Part shown: piece after piece, positions 24,552 through 31,611 of the stretch
Layout of the letters: each line of letters begins with the position of its first letter
How positions within the stretch are numbered: the stretch's first letter is position 1
Source: Pseudomonadota bacterium
GTDB lineage: Bacteria > Pseudomonadota > Alphaproteobacteria > Rhizobiales > Tepidamorphaceae
Assembly (NCBI GenBank): GCA_023458595.1
Contig: JAEWYT010000171.1
Location: 1-47,844 of the forward strand
Direction of reading: 5' to 3'
DNA length: 47,844 nucleotides
Notes under the pieces: model-generated
The model's database searches: none
What the model was told of the DNA's origin: nothing
What the model saw: only the letters and a program-made list of their open reading frames with translations
Translations under genes and position numbers: made by a program

Positions 24552-24911
24552 TCAGATCAGCGCGCGGATGGCCTCCGCCTCGACGGGCTTGCGGATGAGG
24601 TGGTTCACGCCGAGGCCCTCGAGCTGGCTGTCGAGCCGCGACAGCGACTGGCCGGTGATGACCACGATCCTCAGGTCCGGCCCGGTGTCGCGCAGCCGGC
24701 GCACGAGCTCGGCCCCGCTCATGCCGGGCAGAGCGAGATCGATGACCACCGTATCGTTCGCTTCCGGCGCCGCCGCGGACAGAAACGATTCCGCGTCGAC
24801 ATACGCGTGCGCCTCATGCCCGAATTCCTGCAGCATGAGCACGAGCGCATCGGCCACCGCCGGATCGTCCTCGATCACGTGGAAGGCCAACCGTTCCTCC
24901 CTGTCGTTCAT
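24552..24911 (-). CDS. Receiver-only response regulator between fixJ and fixK
   Basis: A 119-residue single receiver domain without output domain. Acidic pocket residues are in VIEDDP, the phosphorylated Asp is in TVVIDLALPG, and the conserved Lys in LIRKPVE. It could take phosphate from FixL and so damp signalling, or pass it elsewhere. A receiver-only gene in this position is known in Bradyrhizobium and is a FixK target there, as far as I recall. ATG at 24911 was chosen; the longer frame with a TTG at 24959 would begin inside the upstream FixK box and is rejected. Confidence 0.82.
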   Translation of the reverse strand: MNDREERLAFHVIEDDPAVADALVLMLQEFGHEAHAYVDAESFLSAAAPEANDTVVIDLALPGMSGAELVRRLRDTGPDLRIVVITGQSLSRLDSQLEGLGVNHLIRKPVEAEAIRALI

Positions 24912-24945
24912 CGGGAGACTTTCTCCGCGGAACGAGGGTTCGGCT

Positions 24946-24959
24946 TTGATGCCGGTCAA
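24946..24959 (-). promoter_or_regulatory. FixK/FNR box before the receiver gene
   Basis: TTGACCGGCATCAA (minus strand) matches TTGA-N6-TCAA exactly. It lies in the short gap after fixJ, with its centre 41.5 bases before the receiver ATG. If the site acts at the usual -41.5, transcription would start at the A of the ATG and make a leaderless message; otherwise the site is used at a more upstream position or as a repressor site. Confidence 0.75.
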
Positions 24960-24984
24960 AAGTCGGGAAATTGGGCGGGCAAGA

Positions 24985-25587
24985 TCACTGGCCGGCGAGC
25001 ACGATGCGCATCAGGTCGGCGGTGTTGCGGGCGCCGAGCTTTTCCATGATGCGGGCGCGGTGGACCTCGATGGTGCGCGGGCTGATGCCGAGCTTGCGGC
25101 CGGCTTCCTTGTTGGTGGCGCCCGCCGTGATCTCGCGCAGCACGTCGCGCTCGCGCGGCGTCAGGCTCTCCGCGACGAAGAGGATCTCGGCGTCGCTGGC
25201 GACGGGCCGCCGCCTCTCGGCGGCGATCGCTTCCTCGACCCGGCGCACGACGGTGTCGGCGTCGAAGGGCTTCTCGATGAAGTCGAAGGCGCCGTCCTTG
25301 ATGGCCCTGACGGCCATCGGGATGTCGCCCTGGCCGGAAATGATGAAGACCGGGGCGGGAAAGCTCGCGGCCTGCAGCTCGTTCAGGACGTCAAGGCCCG
25401 ACTTGCCGGGCATGTGGACGTCGAGCAGGACGCAGTCGGGCGTCGCCGCCCGCGCGGTCGCCAGGAAGTCCGCCGCGTTGGAGAACACGCAGACCGAATA
25501 GCCCTCGAGTGTGAAGACCACCGAAAGCGCGTCGCGGACCGACGGATCGTCGTCGACGATATGGATCGTTTTCTGCCCCGAATTCAT
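24985..25587 (-). CDS. fixJ: Two-component response regulator FixJ
   Basis: A 200-residue regulator with a receiver (acidic residues in VDDDPSVRD, Asp56 as phosphorylation site in LLDVHMPGKSG, Lys in FIEKPF) joined to a LuxR/GerE-type DNA-binding domain (LTPRERDVLREI, then TIEVHRARIMEKL). Phosphorylated FixJ activates fixK. It follows fixL by 10 bases in the same orientation. Confidence 0.94.
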   Translation of the reverse strand: MNSGQKTIHIVDDDPSVRDALSVVFTLEGYSVCVFSNAADFLATARAATPDCVLLDVHMPGKSGLDVLNELQAASFPAPVFIISGQGDIPMAVRAIKDGAFDFIEKPFDADTVVRRVEEAIAAERRRPVASDAEILFVAESLTPRERDVLREITAGATNKEAGRKLGISPRTIEVHRARIMEKLGARNTADLMRIVLAGQ

Positions 25588-25597
25588 CGTCCTGTCG

Positions 25598-26749
25598 TCA
25601 GCCCGCGTCCTTCGCCCCGTCCGGTTCCTTCACCGGCAGAACCAGCGTGAAACAAGCCCCTCGCCCGTCGCCGCCCGGCTCCATCGTCAGGTCGCCGCCG
25701 TGACTCTGCGCGATCGACTTCGAAATCGCCAGCCCCAATCCGACGCCGCCCTTCGACCCTGTCGCGAAGGCGCGGAACAGCTGGGGCGCTATCTCCGGGT
25801 CGACACCGGGGCCGGAATCCTCCACCGAAAGGGCGAGCGCATTGCCACGGCGGGCGATGCCGATGCGGATCCTCTTGATCCGCGACCCGCTCACCGCGTC
25901 GATCGCATTGCGCAGAAGATTGACGATGACCTGCTGGATCTGGACGGGATCGACCTCGATGGAGGGCAGGCCGGCGGCGACGTGCTGCGCGATCTCCACC
26001 TCGCGCGCCTTGTTGCCGATCACCGTGAACTCGATCGCCTCGTTCAGCAGCACGGCGAGATCGACGGTCTGGCGGATCGACTCGCGCTTCTCGACGAAAC
26101 GGCGCATGCGGTGGATGATCTGGCCGGCGCGGCCGGCCTCCGACAGGGCCTTCTCGAGGATGTTGGAAATCTCCTTGGGCAGCGCATCCGGTCCGGTGCG
26201 CTTGGCGACCGCCCGGGTCACCGCCTGCAGGTAGAGCATGACGGCGGTCAACGGCTGGTTCAGCTCGTGGGCGAGCGCGGCGCCCATCTCGTCGACCGCG
26301 TTGATGCGCGCCATGCGGACGAGCTGCGCCTGCAGGGCGGCCAGCCTCTCGGCGGCCTCTATGTCCGGCCGCAGATCGCGCATGATGCCGATGAACTGGC
26401 GGCCTTCCGGCGTCTCGGCGTCGCCGACCGCCAGATGCAGGGGAAACACCGTGCCGTCCTTGTGCATGCCCTGCACCTCGCGGCCGATGCCGATGATCTT
26501 CGCCTTGCCGGATCGCACGTAGCTGCCGATGTACTTGTTGTGCAGGCTGGCGTCGCGCGGCGGCATGATGATCGTCAGGTTCTTGCCGTGGACCTCATCG
26601 GCGCTCCAGCCGAACAGCTCCTCGCAGGCCTTGTTGTAGACGAGGATGCGGCCGGACTGGTCCGAAACGATGATTCCGAACACGGCGGTGTCGAGGACGC
26701 TGGCGAGACGCGCCTCGGAAACGGAAGGCGGGAGTTCGGTGCCCGTCAT
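25598..26749 (-). CDS. fixL: Oxygen-sensing heme-PAS histidine kinase FixL
   Basis: A 383-residue soluble kinase: one PAS domain (about 12-125), a coiled linker, HisKA with phospho-acceptor His161 (ALAHELNQPL) and a HATPase domain (NLLRNAIDAV, DSGPGVD, GVGLGLAISKSI). The heme PAS signature is intact: His70 aligns with the proximal heme ligand His200 of Bradyrhizobium FixL, and Arg90 with the distal Arg220 in KIIGIGR. The propionate-side residues Arg206 and His214 are replaced by Ser and Lys. There is no membrane segment, unlike Sinorhizobium FixL. The ATG overlaps the stop of the upstream aminotransferase (ATGA), so the two are co-translated. Confidence 0.93.
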   Translation of the reverse strand: MTGTELPPSVSEARLASVLDTAVFGIIVSDQSGRILVYNKACEELFGWSADEVHGKNLTIIMPPRDASLHNKYIGSYVRSGKAKIIGIGREVQGMHKDGTVFPLHLAVGDAETPEGRQFIGIMRDLRPDIEAAERLAALQAQLVRMARINAVDEMGAALAHELNQPLTAVMLYLQAVTRAVAKRTGPDALPKEISNILEKALSEAGRAGQIIHRMRRFVEKRESIRQTVDLAVLLNEAIEFTVIGNKAREVEIAQHVAAGLPSIEVDPVQIQQVIVNLLRNAIDAVSGSRIKRIRIGIARRGNALALSVEDSGPGVDPEIAPQLFRAFATGSKGGVGLGLAISKSIAQSHGGDLTMEPGGDGRGACFTLVLPVKEPDGAKDAG

Positions 26750-27951
26750 GAGCCTTTCGCGCCGCGCCGCAGCCAGTCGGCCAGCCGGTTCGCGGCCTCT
26801 GTCAGGCTGTCCTCGCCGCGGGCGAAGCACAGCCGCATGAAGCCCTCGCCGCCCGGTCCGAAGGCGGTGCCCGGCGCGAGGCCCACATTCGCCTCGTCGA
26901 CGAGGCGCAAGCCGAGCCTGCGCACGTCGGTCTCGCCATCGATGGAGAAGAACAGATAGAAGGCGCCGGCGGGGCGGGCGAAGCGCACGCGGTCGGTGGC
27001 GCCGAGCGCGCCGCAGACGATGTCGCGGCCGCGACGGGCGCGTTCGACCTGCAGGGAGACGAAGTCCTCGCCCTCCTCCAGCCCCGCGATTGCCGCGCGC
27101 TGCATGAAGGCGGCGACGCCGGACGTCGAATACTGCACGAGGTTCTCGATCACCTGGCCAAGCTGCGTCGGGGCCTCGATCCAGCCGATGCGCCAGCCGG
27201 TCATCGCCCAGTTCTTCGAGAAGGTGTTGACGTAGAGGACGCGGTCGTCGGGCTCGGAGACGTCATGGAAGGACGGCGCCCGGGGCCCGTCGAAGTAGAA
27301 GCGCTCGTAGACCTCGTCGGCGATGATCCACAGGCCGGTCCGGCGCGCGAAGGCGAGGAGGGCGCGCATGTCGTCGTGCTCCATCACCCAGCCGGTCGGA
27401 TTGCCGGGCGAGTTGATGAAGATCGCCTTGGTGTTGCGGCCGCAGGCATCGAAGACCTTCGCCAGGTCGAGCTGCCAGCCGTTGTCGGTGAAGTCCATCC
27501 GCACGTTCACCGCGCGGGCGCCGCCGACTTCGGCGGCGGCGGAGGAGTTCGGCCAGTTCGGCGTCGGCACGATCACCTCGTCGCCCGTGCCGGAGACCAT
27601 GCGCATGGCGGTCTGGATCGCCTGCATGCCCGAGCCGGTGACGAAGAAGCGCTCCGGCGAGAAGGGCCTGCCGTGCAGGCGCGCGCGGTAGTCGGCGAGC
27701 GCCTGGCGCAGGTCGGGGATGCCGCGCTGCCAGGTGTAGAAGGTCTCGCCGGCGGCGAGCGACCTGGCCGCTGCGGCGCAGATGAAATCGGGCGTCGGCA
27801 GGTCGCCCTCGCCCGCCCACAGCGGGATCATGCCGGCCCGCTCTCGGCCGTAGTTCATCACCTCGACGATGCCGCTTTCGGGCGCCGCGCGCGCTTCCTC
27901 GCGCAGCGAGGAAACGAGCGGCAGTGCAGTGGCGCTGGCGATATCGTTCAT
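26746..27951 (-). CDS. Class I/II PLP-dependent aminotransferase
   Basis: A 401-residue fold-type I aminotransferase. Visible motifs are the NSPGNPTGWV loop, DEVYERFYFDG with the PLP aspartate, and the Schiff-base lysine in NTFSKNWAMTGWRIGW. It is aspartate-aminotransferase-like; the amino donor cannot be named. Its stop overlaps the fixL start, so expression of the oxygen sensor depends on this gene. The ribosome site before 27951 is weak (GTGAAGCG). Confidence 0.87.
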   Translation of the reverse strand: MNDIASATALPLVSSLREEARAAPESGIVEVMNYGRERAGMIPLWAGEGDLPTPDFICAAAARSLAAGETFYTWQRGIPDLRQALADYRARLHGRPFSPERFFVTGSGMQAIQTAMRMVSGTGDEVIVPTPNWPNSSAAAEVGGARAVNVRMDFTDNGWQLDLAKVFDACGRNTKAIFINSPGNPTGWVMEHDDMRALLAFARRTGLWIIADEVYERFYFDGPRAPSFHDVSEPDDRVLYVNTFSKNWAMTGWRIGWIEAPTQLGQVIENLVQYSTSGVAAFMQRAAIAGLEEGEDFVSLQVERARRGRDIVCGALGATDRVRFARPAGAFYLFFSIDGETDVRRLGLRLVDEANVGLAPGTAFGPGGEGFMRLCFARGEDSLTEAANRLADWLRRGAKGS

Positions 27952-28069
27952 GGTTTCGCTTCACCGGGGCTGTTCGTGTTGCCGACACAGAGTCGCCCGT
28001 TCCCCGGCGACATATCACATCGCGACAGCCGCCGAGAAGAACGTATCGCCGCAGTACCAGACCCCTGTT

Positions 28070-28507
28070 TCAGGCCTGTTTCTCGGCGAGAAGGTCGCGG
28101 ATCTCGGTCAGCAACGCCACCTCCGCCGGCGGGGCGGCGGGGGCTTCGGCCTGCTTCTCCTCCTCGAACTGGGCCTTCAGGCGGTTGATCGCCTTGATGA
28201 CCATGAACAGGGCCCAGGCGACGATCAGGAAGCTTATGATGGAATTGATGAACAGGCCCCAGTTGATGGTGACGGCGCCGGCGGCCTTCGCCGCTTCGGG
28301 ATTCGCGTAGGTGCCGTCGCCCTTCAGCACGGTCATGATCGAGGAAAAGTCGACGCCGCCGAGCAGCAACCCGATCGGCGGCATGATGATGTCGTTGACC
28401 AGCGAACTCACGATGGTGCCGAACGCGCCGCCGATGATGATGCCGACGGCCATGTCGACGACGTTGCCCTTCACCGCGAATTCGCGGAACTCGCCCAATA
28501 TAGACAT
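28070..28507 (-). CDS. mscL: Large-conductance mechanosensitive channel MscL
   Basis: A 145-residue membrane protein with two helices (about 15-50 and 83-107) that opens under osmotic down-shock. It has the N-terminal amphipathic helix (MSILGEFREFAVKGN), the pore helix VVDMAVGIIIGGAFG, the conserved NDIIMPPIG and the C-terminal helix ending LLTEIRDLLA. Length is normal. No operon partner is evident. Confidence 0.95.
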   Translation of the reverse strand: MSILGEFREFAVKGNVVDMAVGIIIGGAFGTIVSSLVNDIIMPPIGLLLGGVDFSSIMTVLKGDGTYANPEAAKAAGAVTINWGLFINSIISFLIVAWALFMVIKAINRLKAQFEEEKQAEAPAAPPAEVALLTEIRDLLAEKQA

Positions 28508-28648
28508 ATGAAATCCCCTCGCTGGCCGCCGGTGCCGGGACGCGCCCGCACCGCACCCTCCGGCGGCATGCTCCTCGTCGTGGCGCGCGGCGGGATTTTA
28601 ACCGTTTCGCCGGCCACCCGATCAAGGGCTTTTCGGACCTCGGCGCGT

Positions 28649-30790
28649 TCACGAAAACAGGAGGTCGCGCACCGTCTGGTCGAGGGTGCCGAGTGCCGAA
28701 AGCGCCCGTTTCAGCTCCTCGGCGCGCGAGCGGCCGAGGCGGCCGGTCTCGATCCTGTTGGAGGGCGGCAGGCCCTGCTCGATGTCGGCGAGCTGCTGCT
28801 CGAGCACCAGATCGACCAGCAGGGCATGGATGCCGACGAGGCGCTCGAGGTCCGCGCTCGCGCCGATGTCGAGGGCGATGACGCCTTCGATGCGCGCCTT
28901 GGTGGCCCGTTCGAGCACGTGATGGCGGATCGACAGTACGCGGGCATTGGCGACGATCGGGAAAAGGCCGCCCTTCTTCAGGTCGACGCGCCCGTTCTCG
29001 GCCTTGAATCCGCCGAAGAAGGTGAGCGGGGCGGAGAAGCCCGACGCCGACTCGGCGAGCAGCTTGGCGAAATCGACGGCCCTGCCGCCCGTCTCGTAGG
29101 CGAAGGTCCAGATCTCGCGGGCGAGGGCGGCGTTTCCGTGAACGGCGCGCAGGTCGAAGAAGATGTCGACGTTGAGCAGGTCCTGCGGACGGGAGCGACG
29201 AACCCAGTCGGTCACGCGCTGCTTCCAGGCCGTCACGGAGGCGTTCCATTCGGCATTCATCGCCATGACGCCGCCCTTGCAGTAGGGAACGCCGGTCGCG
29301 TGCAGCGTGTCGGCGACATGCCTGCCGAACTCGGCGAACCAGGCGGCGACCGCCTCCTCAGTGCCGGCGGGCGGATCGGCATAGACGACGGCGTTGTCCT
29401 GGTCGGCGGCGAGCAGGCTCTCTCCCCGCCCGCCCGAGCCGAGCACCAGGAGCACGTAGTCGACGGGCGGCGCGCCCCTGCCGTCGGCCGTCATCCGCGC
29501 TTCGGCGAAGATGCCGGCGCGGCGGGTGAGCGCGCAGAGCTCGCGGCTGATCACGCCGGCGACGTCGCGCCCGCCGACTCCCTCGGCGACGAGGCCGCGG
29601 GCGACCGCGGGCAATTTCGCCCAGGCGACGGCGAGCTCGTTGACCGTCTCGACGGAATCGATCTCGTCGCCGAGCGAGACGGCCTCGGTCGCGCGCATGC
29701 GCAACAGGTCGCGCTGGCTGAGCGCGCCGACGAGCCGGCCGGCCTCGTCCATGACGCCGAGGTGGCGGACCCTGAGGCGGGCCATGCGGCCGATCGCCCG
29801 GTAGAGATAGGCGTCCTCGAAGACGCATTCGAGCGGCTTCGTGGCGTGGGCGGAGACGGGGTCGGCCAGCGCGGCGGTTCCGTTGCCGGCGACCGCGCGC
29901 AGGACGTCGCGCTCGGTCAGGATACCGCAGCCGGCCGCCTGCGGCGTCTCGCCCGCGCCGACGAACAGGGAGCTGACACGCCTGTCGGCGAGCACCTTCA
30001 GCGCCTCGGCCATCGTCGTGCCCGGCGGCACGAGGATCGGCGGGGCGCTCATCACCTCGCCGATCTTGTGGCGATAGGGATAGGCGTCGATGCGCGACAG
30101 GGCGCGTTCCGACAGCGCGGCGGCCTCGCGGCGCACCGGCTCGATCCAGCCGGCCCGGTAGTGCTCCTCGAACATGTCGGTGAGCTGGGCGCAGGCCGCT
30201 TCCGCCTCCGCGAGGGTGCGGATGTTGCGCGCTCGCAGCTTCGGCACGAGCGCGATCAGGATCGCCGCCGTCACCCTGGCGTCGCCGAGCGCCGTGTGCC
30301 GGTCGGCGACCTCGACGCCGAGCAAGGCGGCGAGATGCTCCAGCGAATGGCCGGGCAGGTTCGGGGCGGCGAGATGGGCGAGCAGCCGGGTATCGAGGGT
30401 GCGCGGCGGCTGCCAGGCGAGCCCCGCCCGCTCGTGCTCCCGCTTCAGGACCGCGAGGTCGAAACCGATATTGTGGCCGACGACGATGCGTCCGCCCACG
30501 AAGGCGTCGAGCCCCGCGGCGAGTTCGGAAAAGGGGGGCGCTTCGGCGACGTCGGCATCGCAGATGCCGTGGATCTTGGTCGAGGCCGGCGGGATCGGCA
30601 TGCCCGGATCGACCAGCGTTTCGTAGACGTCACCGGCGCCCTGCAACCCGGCGCGCAGGCCGACCGCTCCGATCTGGACGACGCGGGCCTCGCGCGGATC
30701 GAGACCGGTCGTCTCGGTATCGAGCACGGCGGCGTCGATCGACAGGAGCGGCGTCGCGTTGGCGGTGGCCCTCAGGGCAGATCCTGTCAT
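28649..30790 (-). CDS. Exonuclease - CBS pair - nucleotidyltransferase (DUF294) fusion
   Basis: A 713-residue fusion. Residues about 18-185 are a DnaQ-like 3'-5' exonuclease with DTETTG (Asp24, Glu26), HNIGFD and HxxxxD (His165, Asp170). Residues 240-370 hold a CBS pair (IGEVMSAPPI, then LGVMDEAGRLVGAL), which usually binds adenine nucleotides. Residues 390-570 are a GlnD-like nucleotidyltransferase with GSGGRGES (451-458) and a DQDNAV acidic motif, followed by the DUF294 C-terminal domain. CBS-DUF294 proteins and exonucleases are often found with the acetate permease and its CrbS-type kinase, which are next door; their role in signalling is unsettled. A hypothetical gene lies 27 bases upstream in the same operon. 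Confidence 0.88.
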   Translation of the reverse strand: MTGSALRATANATPLLSIDAAVLDTETTGLDPREARVVQIGAVGLRAGLQGAGDVYETLVDPGMPIPPASTKIHGICDADVAEAPPFSELAAGLDAFVGGRIVVGHNIGFDLAVLKREHERAGLAWQPPRTLDTRLLAHLAAPNLPGHSLEHLAALLGVEVADRHTALGDARVTAAILIALVPKLRARNIRTLAEAEAACAQLTDMFEEHYRAGWIEPVRREAAALSERALSRIDAYPYRHKIGEVMSAPPILVPPGTTMAEALKVLADRRVSSLFVGAGETPQAAGCGILTERDVLRAVAGNGTAALADPVSAHATKPLECVFEDAYLYRAIGRMARLRVRHLGVMDEAGRLVGALSQRDLLRMRATEAVSLGDEIDSVETVNELAVAWAKLPAVARGLVAEGVGGRDVAGVISRELCALTRRAGIFAEARMTADGRGAPPVDYVLLVLGSGGRGESLLAADQDNAVVYADPPAGTEEAVAAWFAEFGRHVADTLHATGVPYCKGGVMAMNAEWNASVTAWKQRVTDWVRRSRPQDLLNVDIFFDLRAVHGNAALAREIWTFAYETGGRAVDFAKLLAESASGFSAPLTFFGGFKAENGRVDLKKGGLFPIVANARVLSIRHHVLERATKARIEGVIALDIGASADLERLVGIHALLVDLVLEQQLADIEQGLPPSNRIETGRLGRSRAEELKRALSALGTLDQTVRDLLFS

Positions 30791-30817
30791 CTTCCGCCCC
30801 TCCCCCGGTCCCTCGGC

Positions 30818-31462
30818 TCATTCCGCGCCGAGCGCGGGCACCTTGACGGGATGCATGGGCGCGAGGATGTCGGCGACCAGCGGTTCCCTGTCGACCCTCT
30901 GGCCGAACTCCTCCGACATGCGGCACAGGTTCGAACGCAGGTGGTTGCGCACGACGACGAAATCCTCGCCGCGCAGGCTGCGATGGATCGGCATCAGGTC
31001 GAACATCCGGCGGGCGGTGTCGAGCGGGATGTCCTTGACCGGCTTGGGCGGGGTCAACTGCACGCCGGCGAGCCGCTCGCGCAGCCAGGCGATCTGCGTC
31101 ACCCAGAAATCGGCAGGCTCGCCCTCGGGAACCGGATAGCGGTGGATCACCGCCTCGGCGATCGACGTCAGCCGTTCGAGGAGCCGGGGCTCGGCGCCGC
31201 GAGCCGTCCCGCGCAGCGTTCCTTCGACCATCTCGACGACGTCGGCGAGCGCGATCGGGAAGCCGTTCCAGCGCGCGACGTCGACCGCCGCCTTGAAATC
31301 GGGCTCCCTGAAGAGCTTCTCCCAGAAGACGCCGGCGCGGGCGCGCGAATACTCGAAAACGCACTTCTGCACGAGAAAAGCGGCATGGGTGTCGAGGAAC
31401 TCCTCGAGCGCGCCGACATCGTCGATCGGCACCGGGCGCCGGAACATGTCGAGAAGCCCCAT
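30818..31462 (-). CDS. Conserved hypothetical protein, partner of the exonuclease fusion
   Basis: A 214-residue, mostly helical soluble protein that I do not recognise. It starts MGLLDMFRRPVPIDD after a GGGAGAA ribosome site and has no signal or membrane segment. It is rich in Arg, Glu and Leu and includes a QKCVFEYSRARAG segment. It is the first gene of the two-gene unit with the exonuclease-CBS-nucleotidyltransferase fusion and is divergent from the CrbS-like kinase gene across a 149-base gap, so a part in the acetate-response system is likely but not shown. Confidence 0.75.
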   Translation of the reverse strand: MGLLDMFRRPVPIDDVGALEEFLDTHAAFLVQKCVFEYSRARAGVFWEKLFREPDFKAAVDVARWNGFPIALADVVEMVEGTLRGTARGAEPRLLERLTSIAEAVIHRYPVPEGEPADFWVTQIAWLRERLAGVQLTPPKPVKDIPLDTARRMFDLMPIHRSLRGEDFVVVRNHLRSNLCRMSEEFGQRVDREPLVADILAPMHPVKVPALGAE

Positions 31463-31611
31463 GACGTTCTCCCATCGTGGCGGGCTTTTTCGGTATAGAA
31501 TGACCCAACCGGCCGCGGCGCGCCAGTGGGCTCGGAAAGTGTCCGCCGGCCGCCCGACACGGGCAAAGCAGAAGCAAATCCCGGAAAACGGGCAAGAAAC
31601 CGGAGGAACGC

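Noticed and set aside
24912..24959. Longer receiver protein starting at TTG 24959
   Set aside because: This start would overlap the perfect FixK box and lacks a ribosome site.
27869..31498. A 1209-codon open frame on the plus strand
   Set aside because: It lies antisense to mscL, the exonuclease fusion and the hypothetical gene, is full of low-complexity Arg/Gly/Ala/Asp/His sequence, and has no recognisable domain.
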